A program made the position numbers and the translations under genes. The notes under the pieces are model-generated. The model saw only the letters and a program-made list of their open reading frames with translations. It had not been told where the DNA came from and made no database searches. A stretch of DNA of 13,236 nucleotides from JAKALQ01 sp963978265 (lineage in GTDB: Bacteria > Actinomycetota > Actinomycetes > S36-B12 > UBA5976), in NCBI GenBank assembly GCA_963978265.1, contig CAXBQV010000046.1, positions 1 through 13,236 of the forward strand, read 5' to 3'. Within the stretch, counting starts at the first letter, position 1. Each line of letters starts with the position of its first letter. Below, one piece after another: positions 1 through 6,449 of the stretch.

Positions 1-34
1 GTGACTGGAGTTCAGACGTGTGCTCTTCCGATCT
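1..34 (+). other. Untrimmed Illumina TruSeq adapter (read-2 primer side)
   Basis: The first 34 bases match, base for base, the standard TruSeq read-2 sequencing primer: they begin GTGACTGGAGTTCAGACGTG and end GCTCTTCCGATCT. The reverse complement is the familiar AGATCGGAAGAGC read-through adapter, stopping just where the index would begin. This is library DNA, not genome. Its orientation means that a read on the - strand ran off a short insert whose end was at base 35. Any reading frame using these bases, including the GTG at 18, is artificial. The match is from memory of the adapter but is exact over its full length. Confidence 0.97.
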
Positions 35-35
35 C

Positions 36-887
36 CGCACGCCCAAGAAGCCGAACTCCGCGCTGCGCAAGGTGGCGAAGGTTCGCCTCACGAACGGCTA
101 CGAAGTGATCGCTTACATTCCGGACGAAGGCCACAACCTTCAGGAACACTCGATCGTCTTGGTGCGTGGCGGTCGCGTGAAGGATCTTCCCGGTGTCCGT
201 TACCACATTGTCCGTGGAACGTTGGACTGCCAGGGCGTTGAGAAGCGTCGCGTGAGCCGGAGCAAGTACGGCGTGAAGCGCCCGAAGGAGAAGGCGGCTG
301 CAGCTGCAGCCAAGGCTGCCGAACGGCAGGCGGCTGCGGAGCGCAAGGCCGCCGAGAAGCAGGCGGCCGCGGAGGCGAAGGCTGCTGCGATTGCCGCCGA
401 GGCCGCCGCTCGTGCAGCGGCATCCGCGCCGGTACCGATTGCGAATGCAACCCTTGAGATTCCGAAGGCGTTGAAGCAGCCGAACTCGATCGTGAAGCCG
501 AAGGCGCATGTGCGCGAGGACGAGACGCCGTGGACTGCTAAGGAACTGAAGGATCAACGCAGCGAACTCGAAGCCGAACTCGCGAGGCTGCAGGCCGAAC
601 TCGCAGAAGCAGAAGGTGCATTCACCGAACTCGTGATGAATGAGGACTTCTCCGGTGACGACGCCGCCGATCAGGGCAGCAACACGCTCGAACGCGAGCA
701 GGAGATGAGTCTCAACGCGAACCTTCGTGATCTCGTGGATCAGACGACGCGTGCATTGCAGCGCCTTGGCGACGGCAGCTATGGCCGCTGTGAATCGTGC
801 GGTAATCCGATCGGAAAGTTGCGGTTGCAGGCGAAGCCTGCAGCGACGCTCTGCATTGCGTGCAAGGAGAAGGAAGACCTCGGCTGA
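36..887 (+). CDS. rpsL: 5'-truncated ribosomal protein S12 fused in frame to an Ala-rich linker and a DksA/TraR zinc-finger domain (fusion may be an assembly artefact)
   Basis: The frame opens directly after the adapter inside S12, so roughly the first 40 residues of S12 are missing. The S12 part (36 to about 290) has RTPKKPNSALRKV, GHNLQEHS, GGRVKDLPGVRY and ends RSKYGVKRPKE, which is where E. coli S12 ends. The decoding-site lysines where streptomycin-resistance changes occur (K42 and K87 in E. coli) are both lysine. Instead of stopping, the frame continues through about 48 Ala/Lys/Glu/Arg residues (288-431) into a DksA/TraR-like domain (about 438-884): a coiled coil, an acidic DDAAD stretch and a four-cysteine zinc finger. 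S12 is a 30S decoding-centre protein, whereas DksA/TraR proteins act on RNA polymerase through its secondary channel. In actinobacteria a separate DksA-like gene usually precedes lspA and rpsL belongs to the str operon, so this join is unexpected. Both halves are certain; the join is not. Confidence 0.75.
   Translation, partial: RTPKKPNSALRKVAKVRLTNGYEVIAYIPDEGHNLQEHSIVLVRGGRVKDLPGVRYHIVRGTLDCQGVEKRRVSRSKYGVKRPKEKAAAAAAKAAERQAAAERKAAEKQAAAEAKAAAIAAEAAARAAASAPVPIANATLEIPKALKQPNSIVKPKAHVREDETPWTAKELKDQRSELEAELARLQAELAEAEGAFTELVMNEDFSGDDAADQGSNTLEREQEMSLNANLRDLVDQTTRALQRLGDGSYGRCESCGNPIGKLRLQAKPAATLCIACKEKEDLG
288..431 (+). other. Alanine/charged low-complexity helical stretch joining S12 and DksA-like parts
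   Basis: About 48 codons encode almost only Ala, Lys, Glu, Arg and Gln, with recurring units such as KAAERQAAAERKAAEKQAA. It would form a long single helix or coiled coil. Ala/Lys-rich N-terminal extensions are common on actinobacterial DksA/TraR proteins, and some S12 proteins carry short Lys/Ala tails. This stretch could therefore belong to either half, or be the place where two Ala-rich regions were joined. GCC/GCG/AAG-rich DNA like this is a plausible crossover point for a chimeric read or a wrong assembly path. Confidence 0.75.
438..884 (+). other. DksA/TraR-family domain with C4 zinc finger
   Basis: After the Ala-rich part comes a segment with ETPWTAKELKDQRSELEAEL, an acidic turn (SGDDAADQGS), EREQEMSLNANLRDL, and a terminal zinc finger. 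The zinc ligands are Cys codons at 789, 798, 852 and 861, giving C-x2-C and C-x2-C pairs (CESCGNPIG and CIACKEK). The layout is that of DksA/TraR proteins: coiled coil, tip acidic residues, zinc finger. Members bind RNA polymerase and modulate initiation, often with (p)ppGpp; the actinobacterial branch is little studied. No good independent start is visible. The first in-frame ATG (636) lies inside the domain, and TTG 471, GTG 492 and GTG 510 lack a convincing ribosome-binding site. The family call is firm; separate expression is undecided. Confidence 0.85.
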
Positions 888-904
888 CTCGTTAGGGTTG
901 GTGC

Positions 905-1384
905 ATGACATCGGCCCGCATACCAGTGCTTGCCATTGCGTTTGTGGTCTGGTTCCTCGATCTCATCTCGAAGCAGTGGGCGCTGTCGGCGCTCGCCGAT
1001 CATCGGCCCCGCAAGCTGCTCGGTGACGCCCTGCAGCTATGGCTCACGTGGAATCCCGGAGCTGCATTCAGCATGGGCACCGGCACCACCTGGTTGTTCA
1101 CGATCTTCGCCAGTGCGATCGCGGTCGTCGTGGTGGTGAAGGCGAACATGCTGCGCAATGTGTGGTGGGTCGTGGGTTTCGGTGGATTGCTGGGTGGCGC
1201 ACTCGGCAACCTGACCGATCGACTGTTCCGCGCTCCCGGATTCCCACAGGGCCAGGTGGTCGACTTCATCGCGCTCCCGAACTTCCCGGTATTCAATGTG
1301 GCGGACAGCTTCATCACGTGCAGCGTGGTCCTCATGTTCTGGTTGTCATTGCGCGGGGTTGCATGGGATGCGGCCGATGACTGA
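905..1384 (+). CDS. lspA: Lipoprotein signal peptidase (signal peptidase II)
   Basis: A 159-residue inner-membrane aspartyl protease (family A8) that cleaves the signal peptide of prolipoproteins after diacylglyceryl transfer to the lipobox cysteine. Four hydrophobic segments fit the family: about 5-22, 62-80, 86-103 and 130-150. The signature blocks are present: WNPGAAFS (49-56), GNLTDR (101-106), VVDF (118-121) and FNVADS (130-135). D120 and D134 should be the catalytic pair; the loop between them is shorter than in Pseudomonas LspA. The ATG at 905 has AGGG at 894-897 as a modest ribosome-binding site, 17 nt after the upstream stop. Its 3' end overlaps the next gene. The order dksA-like, lspA, rluD-like, dnaE recurs in actinobacteria. 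Length is normal for the family. Confidence 0.95.
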   Translation: MTSARIPVLAIAFVVWFLDLISKQWALSALADHRPRKLLGDALQLWLTWNPGAAFSMGTGTTWLFTIFASAIAVVVVVKANMLRNVWWVVGFGGLLGGALGNLTDRLFRAPGFPQGQVVDFIALPNFPVFNVADSFITCSVVLMFWLSLRGVAWDAADD

Positions 1385-2303
1385 GATCCGCTCAATCGTC
1401 GTGCCCGATGGACTCGACGGCGAACGTCTGGATGCTGCAATCTCCCGGATGCTCGGATTCAGTCGGACGAAGGCCGCGGAACTCATCGCAGCCGGAGATG
1501 TGCTGCTCGACGACGTCGTCACGGACAAGGCGACGAAAGTGACGGCAGGTGCCCTGCTCGAAGTCACCATCCCTGCACCTGCGACACCGGTGCAGGTCAT
1601 CGCCCAGTCCGTCCCCGGGCTGTCCGTCCTGTTCGAGGACGACGATGTGATCGTCGTGGACAAGCCGGTTGGTGTCGCGGCGCACCCGAGTCCGGGCTGG
1701 ACCGGTCCGACGGTCGTCGGTGGACTCGCGGGCCTTGGTCACCGGATATCCACGAGTGGTGCGGCGGAGCGACAGGGTGTCGTGCACCGGCTCGATGTCG
1801 GCACCACCGGAGTGATGGTGGTTGCGAAAAGCGAACGCGCGTACGCATCGCTCAAGGAACAGTTCAAGACGCGCACCGTCGACAAGATCTATCACGCACT
1901 CGTGCAGGGCCATCCCGATCCGTCGACCGGGACGATTGACGCACCAATCGATCGTCACCCGACGCACGACTACAAGTGGGCGGTTGTCCAAGGTGGGAAG
2001 CCGAGTGTCACGCACTACGAGACACTCGAAGCATTTCCGCATGCGTCGCTGCTGGAGATCCATCTCGAGACCGGACGCACACACCAGATCCGTGTCCACA
2101 TGAGCGCGCTTCGCCACCCGTGTGTCGGTGACGCGACGTACGGCGCAGATCCCACGCTGACGAAGAAGCTCGGGCTCGACCGGCAGTGGCTGCACGCTCG
2201 TCGCCTTGCATTCACGCATCCCGGTTCCGGCCGGAGGATGTCTTTCGAGAGCCCGTATCCCCGCGATCTGGCAACCGCCCTCGACCGCATCCGCGAGTGG
2301 TGA
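1377..2303 (+). CDS. RluD/RluA-family rRNA pseudouridine synthase
   Basis: A 308-residue pseudouridine synthase that isomerises uridines in structured RNA. E. coli RluD modifies helix 69 of 23S rRNA, but the target here cannot be read from sequence. An N-terminal S4-type RNA-binding domain (about 12-60: ERLDAAISRMLGFSRTKAAE then IAAGDVLLDD) precedes the catalytic domain. The catalytic motif is HRLDVGTTGVMVVAK, with the nucleophilic aspartate at D140, matching E. coli D139. The C-terminal GRTHQIRVHM block is also typical. I chose ATG 1377, which overlaps the lspA stop by 8 nt. ATG 1368 in the same frame is nearly as likely and adds three residues; neither has a strong ribosome-binding site. 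Translation is probably coupled to lspA. RluA-family paralogues are hard to separate, so no symbol is given. Confidence 0.92.
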   Translation: MTEIRSIVVPDGLDGERLDAAISRMLGFSRTKAAELIAAGDVLLDDVVTDKATKVTAGALLEVTIPAPATPVQVIAQSVPGLSVLFEDDDVIVVDKPVGVAAHPSPGWTGPTVVGGLAGLGHRISTSGAAERQGVVHRLDVGTTGVMVVAKSERAYASLKEQFKTRTVDKIYHALVQGHPDPSTGTIDAPIDRHPTHDYKWAVVQGGKPSVTHYETLEAFPHASLLEIHLETGRTHQIRVHMSALRHPCVGDATYGADPTLTKKLGLDRQWLHARRLAFTHPGSGRRMSFESPYPRDLATALDRIREW

Positions 2304-2330
2304 CCGAATGTCGGCGGGCGCGGGTATTCT
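2300..2330 (+). promoter_or_regulatory. Possible weak promoter ahead of dnaE
   Basis: The 80-bp gap before dnaE holds TATTCT at 2325-2330, a fair -10 hexamer. About 19 bp upstream, GTGACC at 2300-2305 resembles TTGACA poorly. A start would fall near 2337, giving a leader of about 47 nt. The gap is long compared with the overlaps before it, which fits dnaE having its own start point. This is pattern matching only. Confidence 0.28.
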
Positions 2331-2370
2331 CGCTGCAGGCTCCTTCCCCCAGAGGCCATTCGTTTTCCTA

Positions 2371-2375
2371 AGAGG
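2371..2375 (+). promoter_or_regulatory. Ribosome-binding site fixing the dnaE start
   Basis: AGAGG lies 8 nt before the GTG at 2384. The alternative in-frame GTG at 2375 overlaps this site and adds only three residues (MCA) before the conserved start, so 2384 is preferred. Confidence 0.6.
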
Positions 2376-2383
2376 TGTGTGCT

Positions 2384-5300
2384 GTGGCAGGGGATAACTT
2401 CGTCCACCTGCACGTGCACACCGAGTACTCGATGCTCGACGGCGCCGCCCGCGTCAAGGAGCTCTTCGACGAAGCAGCCCGCATGGAGATGCCGGCGCTC
2501 GCGATGACCGATCACGGGAACCTCTTCGGAACCTACGAGTTCTTCAAGGCCGGGAAGGCCGCCGGTGTAAAGCCGATCACCGGCATCGAGGCCTACTACG
2601 TCCCGATCGGAACTCGGCACGACCGCGCACCGTTCTCGTTCGGTGGCGACGTGGCGCAGGATGTCGGCGACGAAGGTGCTGGCAAGGGCAAGGTCAACTA
2701 CACGCACATGACGATGTGGGCGGAGACCACCGAGGGGCTCCACAATCTCTTCCGCATGTCGTCGCTTGCGTCACTCGAAGGGCAGTATCGCCGCTACCCC
2801 CGCATGGACCGTGAACTCCTGGCACAGCACGGCAAGGGCATCATTGCCACCACCGGGTGCCCGTCGGGCGAAGTGAACCGCTGGTTGCAGGCAGGGCAGT
2901 ACGACCAGGCACTCGCGGCAGCTGCCACCTACCAGGAGATCCTCGGCAAAGACAACTTCTTCTGCGAACTCATGGACCATGGCATCGCCATCGAGCGACG
3001 CACTCGTGACGACCTCATCAGCATCGCGAAAACGTTGAACCTTCCGTTCGTTGCCACCAACGATCTCCACTACACGTACGCGAAGGACGCCGACGCACAC
3101 GAAGCCTTGCTGTGCGTGCAGACGGGTCGCAATCTCTCGGATCCGAACCGCTTCAAGTTCGATGCCCGTGACTTCTATCTGAAGTCCGCCGCCGAGATGC
3201 GCAACGTCTGGTCGGAGTTCCCGGAGGCGTGCGACAACACCCTGCTCATTGCCGAGCGATGCAACGTCGAGTTCGGGGAATCCCGCAATCTCATGCCGCG
3301 TTTCCCCGTTCCGGATGGCTACGACGAAGGCAGTTGGCTCGTCGAGGAGGTCACGCGCGGGCTCCGCGAGCGCTTCGCACCCGACCCCGTCCCGCAGTCG
3401 CACCTCGAGCAAGCCGCCTACGAACTGTCCGTTGTACAGGAGATGGGCTTCCCCGGTTACTTCCTCGTCGTTGCCGATCTCGTGCGATACGCGAAGCAGG
3501 AGGGCATCCGTGTGGGTCCGGGTCGCGGTTCGGCGGCCGGTGCGATCGTTGCGTGGGCACTCGGCATCACGGAACTCGATCCGATCAAGTTCGGGCTGCT
3601 CTTCGAGCGCTTCCTCAACCCCGAACGCGTCTCGATGCCGGATATCGACATGGATTTCGACGAACGACGTCGTGGCGACATGATCCGCTACGCAACCGAG
3701 AAGTACGGCGAGGAGCGCGTCGCACAGATCGTCACCTACTCCACGATCAAGGCGAAGGCGGCGCTCAAGGATGCAGCGCGCGTGCTCGGCATGCCCTTCC
3801 AAGTGGGGGAGAAACTGACGAAGGCGATGCCGCCTGCCGTCATGGGCAAGGACGTATCGCTCTCCGGCATCTTCGATCCGCAGCACGACCGGTATAAGGA
3901 AGCCGCGGACTTCCGCACCTTGTACGAAACGGATCCCGACGCCAAGCAGGTCGTGGATACTGCTCGGGGCCTCGAAGGACTTCGTCGGCAATGGGGCGTG
4001 CATGCCGCGGGCGTGATCCTGTCCGCGGAGCCGCTTATCGACGTCATCCCGATCATGCGCCGCGACCAGGACGGCGCCATCATCACGCAGTTGGACATGG
4101 GCGCCTGCGAGTCCCTCGGCCTTCTGAAGATGGACTTCCTCGGACTCCGAAACCTCACCGTCCTCGACGATGCCCTTGCACACATCAAGGCGAACCGCGG
4201 CGAAGCGATCGTCCTCGAGGATCTCGAGCTCGATGACGCCGCAACCTACGAATTGCTCTCACGCGGGGACACCCTCGGCGTGTTCCAACTCGACGGCGGG
4301 CCGATGCGGTCGCTGCTCCGTTCGATGCAGCCGAACTCCTTCGACGACATCTCGGCGGTGCTCGCGTTGTATCGACCCGGTCCGATGGGTGCGAACGCGC
4401 ACAACGACTATGCCGACTACAAGAACAAGCGCAAGCCGATGAAGCCGATCCATCCGGAACTCACCGAGCCGCTTGCGGAGATCCTCGACGAGACGTACGG
4501 CGTGATCGTGTACCAGGAGCAGGTGCAGGCGATTGCACAGAAGGTGGCGGGCTACTCGCTCGGCCAGGCCGACCTCCTGCGGCGGGCGATGGGCAAGAAG
4601 AAGAAGGAGATCCTCGACAAGGAGTATGTGCCGTTCTCGAAGGGCATGAAGGAACACGGCTACTCCGAGGACGCCATCCAAACGTTGTGGGACATCCTCG
4701 TTCCGTTCTCCGACTACGCCTTCAACAAGGCGCACACTGCTGGCTACGGACTCGTGTCCTACTGGACCGCGTACCTGAAGGCGAACTACGGCCCCGAGTA
4801 CATGGCGGCGCTGCTTTCGTCGGTGAAGGACGACAAAGACAAACTCGCCGTGTACCTGCACGAATGCCGACGCATGGGCATCCAGGTACTGCCGCCGGAT
4901 GTGAACGAGTCGGTTTCGGACTTTGCACCGGTCGGCGGGGATATCCGCTTCGGTCTCACGGCGGTGCGCAACGTCGGATCAAACGTTGTGGATTCGATCA
5001 TCTCCACCCGCAAGGCGAAAGGTGCATACACCTCGTTCACCGACTTCCTTGCGAAGGTCGATGCGATCGTCTGCAACAAGCGCACGATCGAATCGCTCAT
5101 CAAGGCCGGTGCCTTTGACTCCCTCGGTCATGCCAGGCGTGCGCTCGTCAACGTGCATGCGGAAGCCGTCGACAGCGTGCTCGACACCAAGCGCGCGGAG
5201 GCAATCGGACAGTTCGATCTGTTCGGCGGGTTCGGTGACGAGGCGGACACGGATTCCGGTGGGATCACGATCAACATCGGCTCCGAGGAGTGGGAGAAGT

Positions 5301-5926
5301 CGGTCCAACTCGCTGCGGAACGGGAGATGCTCGGCTTGTACGTCAGCGCCCATGCGTTGTTCGGTGTGGAGCACATCTTGCGCGCGGGCACGGATTGCAG
5401 CATCGCCGACGTCCACGAGGACCACTTCGTCGATGCGCAGGTCGTCACGGTCGGGGGTCTTGTGACCGCCTTGCAGCGGAAAGTCACCAAGCAGGGCAGC
5501 GCATGGGCGATCGCGACCGTCGAGGATCTCGAAGGCGGCATCGAAGTGATGCTGTTCCCCCAGACGTACCAAACCGTCGGCGCCATGGTGAACGAGGACA
5601 CCGTCATCTTCGTCCGGGGCCGAGTTGACAAGAGCCAGGAAGGCGCAGCACGGCTCGTCGCAATGGATGTGTCGCTTCCGGATCTCGCGACGCCGAGATC
5701 GGGACCACTCGTGATCCAGTTGCCGGTTGCGCGCTGTGTGCCGCAGGTCATCGATCAGCTGAAAGATGTACTCAATGCATATCCCGGCACCACCGAGGTC
5801 CGACTGAAACTCCTGAACGGATCACGCACAACTGTGATGCGGATCGACGACACACTGCGGGTGTCGCCGTCGACTGCGTTGTACGGCGACCTCAAGGCGC
5901 TGCTGGGACCGGGCTGTCTCGCCTAA
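2384..5926 (+). CDS. dnaE: DNA polymerase III alpha subunit, replicative, with intact PHP exonuclease site
   Basis: A 1180-residue C-family polymerase, the catalytic subunit of the replicase. The N-terminal PHP domain (about 5-270) keeps all nine metal ligands known from Mycobacterium tuberculosis DnaE1: H10, H12, D19, H44, E69, H108, C159, D227 and H229. It should therefore proofread by itself rather than through DnaQ. The polymerase core has GPGRGSAAGAIV and the catalytic PDIDMDFDE with D420 and D422. The third acidic residue is D584 in KMDFLGL. A clamp-binding motif QFDLF lies at 943-947. The C-terminal OB-fold (about 1020-1100) contains VTVGGLVTALQRKVTKQG, followed by a tau-binding-like tail. 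Length matches DnaE1. GTG 2384 is chosen for its AGAGG site. The gene ends tail to tail with ybaK. Confidence 0.97.
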   Translation: MAGDNFVHLHVHTEYSMLDGAARVKELFDEAARMEMPALAMTDHGNLFGTYEFFKAGKAAGVKPITGIEAYYVPIGTRHDRAPFSFGGDVAQDVGDEGAGKGKVNYTHMTMWAETTEGLHNLFRMSSLASLEGQYRRYPRMDRELLAQHGKGIIATTGCPSGEVNRWLQAGQYDQALAAAATYQEILGKDNFFCELMDHGIAIERRTRDDLISIAKTLNLPFVATNDLHYTYAKDADAHEALLCVQTGRNLSDPNRFKFDARDFYLKSAAEMRNVWSEFPEACDNTLLIAERCNVEFGESRNLMPRFPVPDGYDEGSWLVEEVTRGLRERFAPDPVPQSHLEQAAYELSVVQEMGFPGYFLVVADLVRYAKQEGIRVGPGRGSAAGAIVAWALGITELDPIKFGLLFERFLNPERVSMPDIDMDFDERRRGDMIRYATEKYGEERVAQIVTYSTIKAKAALKDAARVLGMPFQVGEKLTKAMPPAVMGKDVSLSGIFDPQHDRYKEAADFRTLYETDPDAKQVVDTARGLEGLRRQWGVHAAGVILSAEPLIDVIPIMRRDQDGAIITQLDMGACESLGLLKMDFLGLRNLTVLDDALAHIKANRGEAIVLEDLELDDAATYELLSRGDTLGVFQLDGGPMRSLLRSMQPNSFDDISAVLALYRPGPMGANAHNDYADYKNKRKPMKPIHPELTEPLAEILDETYGVIVYQEQVQAIAQKVAGYSLGQADLLRRAMGKKKKEILDKEYVPFSKGMKEHGYSEDAIQTLWDILVPFSDYAFNKAHTAGYGLVSYWTAYLKANYGPEYMAALLSSVKDDKDKLAVYLHECRRMGIQVLPPDVNESVSDFAPVGGDIRFGLTAVRNVGSNVVDSIISTRKAKGAYTSFTDFLAKVDAIVCNKRTIESLIKAGAFDSLGHARRALVNVHAEAVDSVLDTKRAEAIGQFDLFGGFGDEADTDSGGITINIGSEEWEKSVQLAAEREMLGLYVSAHALFGVEHILRAGTDCSIADVHEDHFVDAQVVTVGGLVTALQRKVTKQGSAWAIATVEDLEGGIEVMLFPQTYQTVGAMVNEDTVIFVRGRVDKSQEGAARLVAMDVSLPDLATPRSGPLVIQLPVARCVPQVIDQLKDVLNAYPGTTEVRLKLLNGSRTTVMRIDDTLRVSPSTALYGDLKALLGPGCLA

Positions 5927-6396
5927 CGCGCGATGTCCGCGACGATTGCGTCGAGCAGCGAGACGAGATCCGTCGGCGCAATGCCGATGTCGAATCCGCG
6001 TCGACCGCCACTCACGTAGATGGTGTCGAAGAGCACGGCAGTTTCATCCACGATCGTCGGAAGCACCTTCTTCTGACCGAATGGGCTGATGCCGCCCGCG
6101 ATGTATCCGGTGAGCCGTTCGGCGGCTGCAACCTGCATCATCTCCGCACGCTTCCCGCCGATGGCGGCCGCTGCGAGTTTGAGCTGCAGTTGACCGGTAA
6201 CGGGAACGATCGCGACATGCGGCTTCCCGTCGATCTCGCACAACAGGGTCTTGAACACCTGCTCCGGCGGAAGTCCGAGCGCTTCCGCTGCTTCCACGCC
6301 GAACGAATTCGCTGCCGGATCGTGCTGGTAGCGATGTTCCGAGTACGGAATCCGCGCGGCATCAAGCGCCACGATCGCCGGAGTACCGCCTGCCAC
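5923..6396 (-). CDS. ybaK: Cys-tRNA(Pro)/Cys-tRNA(Cys) deacylase, YbaK/EbsC type
   Basis: A 157-residue trans-editing enzyme that hydrolyses cysteine wrongly attached to tRNA(Pro) by prolyl-tRNA synthetase. The whole length follows YbaK: MAGGTPAIVAL at the start, then VFKTLL with the essential lysine at K49, HVAIVPVTGQL, GGKRAEMM, the glycine-rich TGYIAGGISPFGQKK, and YVSGGRRGFDI near the end. The start is a GTG (complement of 6394-6396) with no clear ribosome-binding site; no better in-frame start exists upstream. The stop TAG overlaps the dnaE stop TAA in the four bases CTAA (5923-5926). It is the only - strand gene in the window, and its 5' end faces hisD across 53 bp. A single-domain soluble protein of normal length. 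Confidence 0.93.
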   Translation of the reverse strand: MAGGTPAIVALDAARIPYSEHRYQHDPAANSFGVEAAEALGLPPEQVFKTLLCEIDGKPHVAIVPVTGQLQLKLAAAAIGGKRAEMMQVAAAERLTGYIAGGISPFGQKKVLPTIVDETAVLFDTIYVSGGRRGFDIGIAPTDLVSLLDAIVADIAR

Positions 6397-6419
6397 AGGG
6401 GGAGCATGCCAGAGAGGTC

Positions 6420-6448
6420 GTGCAGCACCCTGAACTAGACTTCTGCAC
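6420..6448. repeat. Inverted repeat GTGCAG-N17-CTGCAC in the ybaK/hisD divergent gap
   Basis: Perfect 6-bp arms lie at 6420-6425 and 6443-6448 and flank the putative hisD -10 hexamer. The position suits an operator or a short hairpin just before the hisD start. Arms of six bases with a 17-base spacer can arise by chance in G+C-rich DNA, so function is a guess. Confidence 0.4.
6436..6441 (+). promoter_or_regulatory. Candidate -10 hexamer (TAGACT) for the his-trp operon, possibly giving a leaderless hisD transcript
   Basis: TAGACT fits the TAnnnT pattern of actinobacterial -10 elements and ends 8 bases before the ATG at 6450. There is no Shine-Dalgarno-like sequence before hisD, and no recognisable -35 at 16-19 bp. 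A start at or just before the ATG would give a leaderless mRNA, common in actinobacteria. The gap is too short for a leader-peptide attenuator. Confidence 0.38.
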
Positions 6449-6449
6449 C

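Noticed and set aside
471..887. Independent DksA/TraR gene starting at TTG 471, GTG 492 or GTG 510
   Set aside because: No start has a properly spaced ribosome-binding site, and no in-frame ATG precedes the domain. Kept as a domain and not called as a separate gene.
12..911. 299-codon open frame on the - strand opposite the S12-DksA region
   Set aside because: Its ends run into adapter sequence and the lspA start region, and it is rich in Arg/Leu from reverse reading of Ala/Glu codons. The + strand has firm homology.
2771..4183. 470-codon open frame on the - strand opposite dnaE
   Set aside because: It lies wholly within the intact dnaE gene, is low in recognisable motifs, and antisense frames of this kind are expected in high-G+C coding DNA.
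6397..6449. Histidine leader peptide or T-box attenuator before hisD
   Set aside because: The gap is only 53 bp, with no run of His codons and no terminator-like stem followed by T residues.
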